Below, piece after piece: positions 57,186 through 64,000 of a stretch of 64,000 nt of DNA; position 1 is the first letter of the stretch, and every line of letters begins with the position of its first letter. The notes below the pieces were generated by a model. The model saw only the letters and a list, made by a program, of their open reading frames with translations, did not search any database and was not told where the DNA came from. Made by a program: the position numbers and the translations under genes. Location of the stretch: positions 47,698,255 through 47,762,254 of the forward strand of contig CM067555.1 in assembly GCA_034509755.1 (NCBI GenBank), in the 5' to 3' direction. This DNA comes from Anisodus tanguticus (lineage: Eukaryota; Streptophyta; Magnoliopsida; Solanales; Solanaceae).

Positions 57186-58347
57186 TTTTTAATGTTGCTA
57201 GACTAGATATATGGGAAAATTTGATAAAAAAATTGCTACTTTTTTGTACCTTTTTTTTTGGTATAATAGGAGTGAATTTAGTTGTGAAAAATGAGAAATT
57301 AAGAAGTTTATAATTTGTTGAATTATTTTCAAGAGGGATATTTGCATGAATATATATAGATATTAGGATGGCCGGCTGGCTTGGCCGGCTGGAGGGTACT
57401 AGCTAGAGACTATTTCACAAAAAACTCTTAATATTCAATATTTGGAGTGTTTCCTTATATAATTTAATGATATTTTTCTTTAAATTTCAGCTTTTTTTTT
57501 GTTTTTTGGTAATAAGGGTGTCATCTAGGGGTGTGCATTCAATTTTTCAATTTTTGGGTTTTGAGTTTTGCTTTTTTTTCTTGGAGAATTGTTATCAAGG
57601 GCGCAACTAGCATGGGAAGTAGTTACGAGAGATCCACTAAATATATATGTGTACATATAATAAACTTCAGAACTCATAAACTTTAAATTCTGAATTCACC
57701 TCCGATCGTTATAAAATAGACTTGTCCTTCTTGGTTATGTAAGAATTTCTAAAGGAGTTCATAATGTCATGGAAGATTTCACCACCTGCCTTAGGTTTTA
57801 TTTTGGATGCTCATATTTTTCACTATGTGAGTTGTTAGGTGATTCTCTTCAATCTGCCTAAAATTTGGTGAATAACATAATTCAATACTTATGTTGTTGA
57901 GAAGTACATAACATGTATTCGATAAATAAGTAAGGTGTATGCGAGCTAGACCGAATATTACTGTTGTTAAAAAAATAATGGGAGAAGGAAGATGAAGAAA
58001 CTATGTATGTGGGAGTTATAATTCATTACTTTAACGTTCATCTCAAAATGCTTCCAAATGAGGGAAGAGAAGATTTCAAATTGTCAACCAACCAAAGAGA
58101 TGCCACGAGCTTTAGAAAATGAGTGAAAATGAATTGGTAGCAAATCCAAAAAATTCTAAGTTTCATATTCTTTATACTAATTAGTGAGGTAGGACTTTTT
58201 TTGAATTATCATTGATGACCACATCCAGAAAAAGAAATTAAAGTTGAAAAATGCGAGTGGTCAATAATCATATCAGATTTAATTTTAATATGAACTTTCA
58301 TAGCATCATCTAATTATAATACATTGATGTTGACTAAATCTACAATT
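57186..58347. other. Intergenic; putative NF-YC promoter and TE debris
   Basis: On the minus strand a TATATATA lies at 57351-57358, about 170 bases before the NF-YC start, and could be a TATA box. GGCCGGCTGG repeats at 57367-57395. GCGCAACTAG...ATTCACCTCCG at 57600-57705 resembles the GGATCC...CTGCCT MITE family. Bases about 58270-58347 form the left half of a duplicated empty site. Confidence 0.45.
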
Positions 58348-58352
58348 ATGTT

Positions 58353-58517
58353 TAATAGAATATTCCCGTATCATGGTATATCTTTTATATTAGATTAATT
58401 TATATTCCGATTGTAATTAGAAAGATTACTTACCTAGTTTGTAGCCATGTAATTAATTATGTAACACTATATATTGTACACAATAATCAATGAAAAGGCA
58501 GGAAACATATTCCTTTA
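58353..58517 (+). repeat. 5' LTR of Copia element
   Basis: Reads TAATAGAATATTCCCGTATC at the left, with AATCAATGAAAAGGCAGGAA near the right end. It matches the 3' LTR over its length with a few substitutions and small indels. Confidence 0.8.
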
Positions 58518-58554
58518 TGATATCAGAGTCAGACCCATTCCAAGTCTATGTTCA

Positions 58555-58735
58555 CCGATGTTGGGTCCCCAAATTATGTCATCCACGCTCCAATTAACGG
58601 GGTCTGGGTGTGCAGGGGAGTGTTAAGAGTCCCACATCGGAAATGGAATGAGAATTTAGACTCATTACATGGACTCGGACAATCCTCCCCTCATGAGCTA
58701 GCTTTTGGAGTTGAGTTAGGCCCAATACCCTAAAA
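58555..58735 (+). repeat. Foreign LTR-like fragment inside the Copia leader
   Basis: GTGTTAAGAGTCCCACATCGG and CAATCCTCCCCTCATGAGCT with GAGTTGAGTTAGGCCC form a block seen in many plant LTR elements. It lies between primer site and gag. It is either a captured fragment or a conserved leader of this family. Confidence 0.45.
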
Positions 58736-58827
58736 TTTCCCTAAGAAGTCGTCGGCCCCCTACCGCCGCCGACCACCCATTTTTCTATCTCTCTCGATCT
58801 CTCTTCTTTCTCTCTCCAAAATTTTCA

Positions 58828-59388
58828 ATGGCTGAACAACCCAAATTCCATCCTGCTATTGCTGTTAACAACATCAAGAATTTCATTCTCATTACCCTTG
58901 AGATGGAAAAAGTCCAGTATTCCTCCTGGGCAGAACTATTTAAGATCCATTGTCGTGTGTACAAAGTCATCTATCACATCATCCCACCTAAACCAAAGCC
59001 CAGTGCCGAGCCCCTCGAGCCATGTGATGTTTCTGATGATGAACTTTGGTCACGCTTAGATGCGGTTGTTCTACAATGGATCTACGGTACAATCTCGAAC
59101 AATCTATTACATACAATCATTAAAATCGACGACACCGCACGACAAACGTGGGAGTGATTGGAAAGTATTTTTTATGATAACAAGACACAACGTGCCTTAT
59201 ATCTGAAAAATCAATTTAAGGATATTCAGCAGGACGATTTTCCTAATGCGTCGGCCTATTGTCAAGAACTCAAGATGATTGTCGATCAACTCTCCAACGT
59301 CGGAGCACCGATCACAAATCAACGATTGGTGATGCAACTTATTGCAGGTTTGAATGAAACATATGACGGCGTTGCTACCATCCTCTAA
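58828..59388 (+). pseudogene. Copia gag (UBN2-type), one stop
   Basis: Start MAEQPKFHPAIAVNNIKNF follows a C/T-rich leader. The gag core WAELFKIHCRVYKVI to LVMQLIAGLNETYDGVATIL is interrupted by TGA at 59155-59157 in an otherwise intact frame. The family packages element RNA. Gag C-terminal Gly/Asn-rich and protease-side sequence continue in broken frames to 59970. Confidence 0.85.
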
Positions 59389-59959
59389 CAAAGCACGCCA
59401 TTGCCTCTATTCTAAGAAGCCCGTTCGAAACTTATCCTTGAAGAAACCCGAAAAACCAAGCGGGCAGCGGCCAATACAAGCACATCAGATGTCGCCCTCG
59501 TAACCACCGGCGACACAACTACTGACCTGAGGGGCTCGACTTCTGCCCCATACCACTGGCAAGCCAACGATCTGAAATATGGCTCACATCGGAATAACAA
59601 CAAAGGAAGAAATTTCAGAAACAGTCGTGGTGGCCGAGCTGGAAACAATAGTGGTGGCCGAGCTGGAAACAATAGCGGTGGCTGAGATGGAAACAGCCAC
59701 CTGCAGCGGCAGCAGCAGTAGTAGTAGCCTCCGTCGTGGGCTGCATACCCGCTATAGGTAGCATGAGGCCAGCACGCGTGGGCTGCTCCACCATGCCCAT
59801 ACCCGATGACATCCTGGACCCAACCTCTGGCCCGACAGCCACAACTCGGTATTCTCGGCGCACGTCCACATAATGCATACAATACACAACTCTCTCTTTC
59901 TTCAACCTACGCATCGATGGATATTGAGGCAGCAATGAACACGATGTCTCTCATCTTTC

Positions 59960-61030
59960 CAAATGACATTTGGTACATGGATACTAGCGCCATATCCCAT
60001 ATGACGGCATCCCATGGTACTCTCTCGTCTTATTTCAATATGAGCAAATTAAACCATAATATTATTGTTGGTAGTGGACAAGGCATTCCCATTCGAGGTT
60101 ATGTACAATCATTCCTCTCCCCACCACACCCCCATTATCTTTAAAAATGTCCTCCATGCCCCAAAACCTATCAAAAATCTAATATATGTAAGTCGTTTCA
60201 CAATCAACAATAATGTTTCCCTTGAATTTGATCCTTTTGGTTTTTCTGTAAAGGACCTTCAAACATGGATGCGAATAATGAGATGTGATAGCACCGGGGA
60301 CCTTTATCCTATCACCGCCACCGTCAGTCATCCAACCTCCTCTCCATCAACCTTTGCAACTATTTTATCTAGTTTATGGCATAATAGATTAGGACATCCG
60401 GGAGAACTGTTTTAAGCTTCCTTAGCAAAAATAAATTTATTCATTGCAAACATGTCTCTTATCCTCTTGTTTGTGAATCTTGTACTTTTGGGAAAACATG
60501 TCAAGTTATCATTTTATTCTTCATCCACCTGTACGTTAATGTCATTTAATATTATACACAGTGATTTATGGACTTCTCATATTTTAAGCATGGTCGGGCA
60601 TATATATTATGTGTTGTTTTTGGATGATTATTCCAACTTTCTGTGGATTTTTCCCATTGGTAATAAGTCTCAAGTCTATTATATTTGTTTCTTCCTTTAG
60701 TGCTTTAATAAAGACACAGTTTGAAAAGAATATCAAATGTTTTCAATGGGAGGGAATTCGATAATCAACAATTCAAACTTTTTTGCGCCAAACATGGCCT
60801 TGTTTTTCATTTTTCCTGTCCACACCCCTCTCTACAAAATGGAAAAGTCAAACGAAAAAATAAAACCATAAACAACTTAATTCGTTCCCTCCTTGCTCAC
60901 GCCTCATCCCCCAGATTTTTGGCATTACGCTCTATCAATGACAACCTATCTCTTGAACATTCTACCAAACAAGTCTCTCAAACACAAGTCACCCACTCAA
61001 GTTTTCTATCTCCGGGATCCTTCCTATAAG
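59960..61030 (+). pseudogene. Copia protease and integrase region, broken
   Basis: Protease is WYMDTSAISHMTA, where the catalytic DTG is DTS. The pre-integrase zinc region reads LWHNRLGHPG. The integrase core has HSDLWTSHI, FLDDYSNFLWIFP, an NGREFDN block and FSCPHPSLQNGKVKRKNK. Frames change several times and the end is deleted. Confidence 0.8.
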
Positions 61031-61689
61031 TATTTTTGAACTTTCGGATGTCTATGCTACCCCCTCCATCCCTCTACTCAAATCAACAAGCTGTAACTTC
61101 AGTCATCCCCGTGTGTATTTCTTGGTTACCCCCCCTCCCCATAGAGGTTACAGTTGTTACGACTTGTCCAGCTGAAAAATGATCGTTTCTAGGCATGTCA
61201 TATTCGATGAGTCCCAATTCCCTTTTGCCAAACTCAATTCTCCACCTCTGAATTCCTATGACTTCTTAAATAATGGCCTAAATCCCCTTATAATTCATCA
61301 CCTGCAAAATCAGTCGCTACCATCACCCGCGTACGACCCAATCCCTACCGTCCCAAGTCGGGCAGCTTACCCAGCCCTGCAATGGGAGTCTTGGAACAGG
61401 CCCTATCGGCTTTCCAATTCAGTTGTTTCCTCTCGGCCAGCACCCCCGCCCCCTCTTCCCGACACCACTGCCTCGTCTCGGCCTCACCTCCTCAATCCCG
61501 ATCCAACTGCCTCATCCCGACCCCATCTTCCTGATCTGGTCTAACCCCCCGCGGCACCTCTACGGACAATAGAAAATCGTGCTATGCATGGTATTGCCAA
61601 ACTCAAACGACTATTTAATTTATCCAATTCGGTTTCCCCTTCACCTCTTCCTCGCAACCCAAAAAATGCCTTGTCCGATCCTAATTGAA

Positions 61690-63192
61690 AAAATGCAATG
61701 ATTAACGAATATAATGCTCTTATTGAAAATAAGACGTGGGATTTAGTACCCCGTCCTCCTGATGTTAATGTTATTCAGTCTATGTGAATTTTTTGACATA
61801 AAAAGAAATCTGATGGTTCTTTTAAGAGGTTTAAGACATGTCTTGTAGGTGATGGAATGTCTCAACAAGTGGGAGCGGATTGTGATGAAACGTTCATCCC
61901 GGTGGTAAAACCAACAACTATTCAGATTGTTCTCAGTATCGCTTTGTCCAAATCTTGGCCTATTCATTAGCTTGATGTCAAAAATGTCTTCTTGCATGGG
62001 GACCTTCATGAAACCATTTATATACATCAGCCTATGAGATTCAGGAATTCGGTTCATCCTGATTATGTGTGTCATTTAAAGAAATCACTCTATGGACTGA
62101 AACTGGATCCTCGTGGATGGTACCAACGGTTTGCTGATTTTGTATCCTCTATCATTTTTTCACATAGCAAATCTGATCATTCACTTTTCATCTATAACAA
62201 GGGTAATGACATGCATACATCCTATTATATGTTGATGATATCATCCTAACCACATCTTCTGATGCACTTCGCTGATCCATTATGTCACTCCTTGCCTCTA
62301 AGTTTGCTATGAAGGATTTGGGCCCCCGAAACTATTTTTGGGCATTGCTGTTACAAGACATGCATGTGTATTATATCTTTGTCAAAGGAAGTATGCCGAA
62401 GAGATCCTTGACCGAGCAGACATGTTGTCTTGGAAACCGACCCACACACCGGTGGACACTAATTCCAAACTCAGTGCCTCTTCGGGTTCTCTGTATGCCG
62501 ACCCAACTCATTATCGTAGTTTAGTAGGAGTATTGCAGTATCTCACTTTCACGAGACCAGATATATCCTATGTCGTGCAACAAATATGCTTACATATGCA
62601 TAGCCTGATGGATGAACATATGAATGCACTCAAACGTATTTTACAATATGTATAATGTACTCTTCACTTCGACCTACAGTTGTACAAGTCCTCACTCTCT
62701 AGTCTCACCTCTTATTATGATGATGACTGGGGTGGCTGTCCGGAAACTCGTCGATCCACGTCAGGTTACTGTTTCTTCCTCGGAGATAACTTGCTTTCTT
62801 GGTCTTCCAAAAGACAACCTACTCTATCTCAATCCAGTGTCGAAGCCGAGTACAGAGGAGTAGCGAATGTTGTTTCTGAGTCTTGTTGGATACGCAACCT
62901 TCTGCTGAAACTTCACTGCCCAATCAACGAGCCTACATTGGTCTACTGTGATAATGTAAGTATGATATATCTCTCCGTAAATCCTGTTCAACATCAGCTC
63001 ACTAAACACATTGAAATGGATATTCACTTTGTACATGAAAAAGTGGATCGTGGACAAGTTCGTGTCCTTCATGTTCCTTCTCGATATCAGATTGCTGATA
63101 TATTTACTAAAGGGTTTCCGCGCATACTCTTTGATGATTTCCGAGCTAGTTTCAGCGTACGAGATCCTCCCGCTTCAACTGCGGAGGTGTGA
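61690..63192 (+). pseudogene. Copia RT and RNase H region, broken
   Basis: RT pieces: EYNALIENKTWDLVPRPPDV, DGDLHETIYIHQPM-type FLHGDLHETIYIHQPM, KKSLYGLKLDPRGWYQRFAD. RNase H (62680-63190) reads YDDDWGGCPETRRSTSGYC, EAEYRGVANVVSESCWIRN, KHIEMDIHFVHEKV and ADIFTKGFP. It ends just before the 3' LTR. Confidence 0.85.
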
Positions 63193-63365
63193 TAGAATAT
63201 TACAAGAATATTCTCGTATCATTGTATATCTTTTCTATTAGGTTAATTTATATTCCGATTGTAATTAGGAAGATTAGTTATCTAGTTTGTATCCATGTAA
63301 ATAATTATGTACCACTATATATTATACATAATAATCAATGAAAATGCAGAGAACATATTTATTTA
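63190..63365 (+). repeat. 3' LTR of Copia element
   Basis: Starts TGATAGAATATTACAAGAAT, right after the purine-rich CTGCGGAGGTG. It is about 11 bases longer than the 5' LTR at the left end. Confidence 0.8.
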
Positions 63366-63370
63366 ATGTT

Positions 63371-64000
63371 ATTTCTTATCAAGACAAAGTATTACTTTTG
63401 GTGAGATTGACAGGAGTTTTAGTTTGACGAGCCTTGTTACGTTGATTATCATTTTTTTTGGTAATTAAACATTTTAGTCACCAAAATAACGTTTATAAAA
63501 TATTATCATTATTTCTTCTAGAAATTGTTGCAATAGAGAGAGAGGAATAAAACATTGTATGAGATAAGATTTTCACTAAGCAAATTTAAGATATATTCAA
63601 GTAAACACATGAAAAAGTCAACAAAATTCAATATTTATTATTGTACATAAAATATAATTTTATTTCCTTATATGTACAGTGAATGTTTCCCTTAAAGGGG
63701 ATTTGATTTTTATGTGTAACTTTCAGTATCATCTAATAATACATTGAAGTTGACTAAATCTAAAGTCTATAATTATGTTATTGCTTATCAGAACAAACTA
63801 CTACTTTTTGTGAAATTGACAGGATGTTTAATTTAATGAGCCTTGTTGATTATCATTATTTAAAACTTCTTAATATGATATGTAATCAAATACTTGTTAA
63901 TTATGAAAAGAAGCATATTCTAAGAATCATGATTAAAGAAAAATGGACTAATTAATGGGTACAATATGTTGTGTGGTCAAATGTCACCTTTGATTTAAGA
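63371..64000. repeat. Right flank of Copia with paralogous empty site
   Basis: Bases 63371-63475 (TTATCAAGACAAAGTATTAC, GAGCCTTGTT...GATTATCATT) are repeated at 63783-63860 (TTATCAGAACAAACTACTAC, GAGCCTTGTTGATTATCATT). The sequence before the second copy (63727-63780) matches the left flank of the Copia element at 58295-58352. No gene is visible here. Confidence 0.75.

Larger units (their letters stand above)
58353..63365 (+). mobile_element. Complete but decayed Ty1/Copia retrotransposon (UBN2-type gag)
   Basis: 5' LTR 58353-58517 and 3' LTR 63190-63365. Target duplication ATGTT at 58348-58352 and 63366-63370. The primer site TGATATCAGAGTC follows the 5' LTR. Order gag, protease, integrase, RT, RNase H, as in Copia. 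Gag is of the UBN2 type found in the Ale/Retrofit-like plant lineages. Stops and shifts in every domain make it dead. The 3' half resembles the Copia piece at 36620-38732. Confidence 0.92.

Overview
This window is plant nuclear DNA: AT-rich, with genes broken into many GT-AG exons, two nuclear tRNA genes and very dense transposable elements. Several repeats are typical of Solanaceae as I know them: RTE-type LINEs ending in (GTT)n, tRNA-derived SINEs, and short inverted-repeat elements beginning TACTCCCTCCGT or TAGCCTGTTTGGCCA. A Nicotiana- or Solanum-like species is my inference; the species cannot be fixed from the sequence alone.

Layout: 1-1.4 kb holds Copia and LINE debris. 3.06-12.53 kb (+) is a 15-exon gene for a PAS-domain Raf-like protein kinase, with a one-base frameshift in exon 8. 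12.0-16.2 kb holds a partial tandem copy of its last three exons; each copy carries its own SINE insertion. 16.8-21.2 kb (-) is a Copia element that lacks gag. 22.65-33.41 kb (-) is a 14-exon gene for a plastid-type S1/OB-fold RNA-binding protein, with MITE-filled introns and a 31-residue repeat in its N-terminal region. 33.7-38.7 kb is a decayed Ty3/Gypsy gag region joined to the 3' half of a Copia element. 39.2-42.1 kb (-) is a five-exon two-LIM-domain gene. 42.4 kb and 55.2 kb hold two tRNA-Val(AAC) genes on the - strand. 43.9-50.25 kb (+) is a complete but decayed Ty3/Gypsy chromovirus-like element with a perfect CTTAG target duplication. 51.4-53.7 kb (+) is an F-box pseudogene broken by a hAT MITE and by a TRIM-like LTR element. 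55.5-57.2 kb (-) is an intronless NF-YC-type histone-fold gene followed by two tandem truncated copies of its 3' end. 58.35-63.37 kb (+) is a Copia element with an ATGTT target duplication, next to a paralogous empty site.

The protein-coding genes are unrelated single-copy loci and do not form a pathway. The exon models of the kinase, S1 and LIM genes were built by hand from GT/AG sites, reading-frame phase and family motifs. All S1 and LIM exons join in frame; the kinase joins in frame except at the exon 8 lesion. I saw no convincing new multi-gene system. The most informative unusual features are the kinase frameshift with its partial duplicate, the coding minisatellite in the S1 gene, the NF-YC 3'-end tandem array and the nested insertions that allow relative dating.
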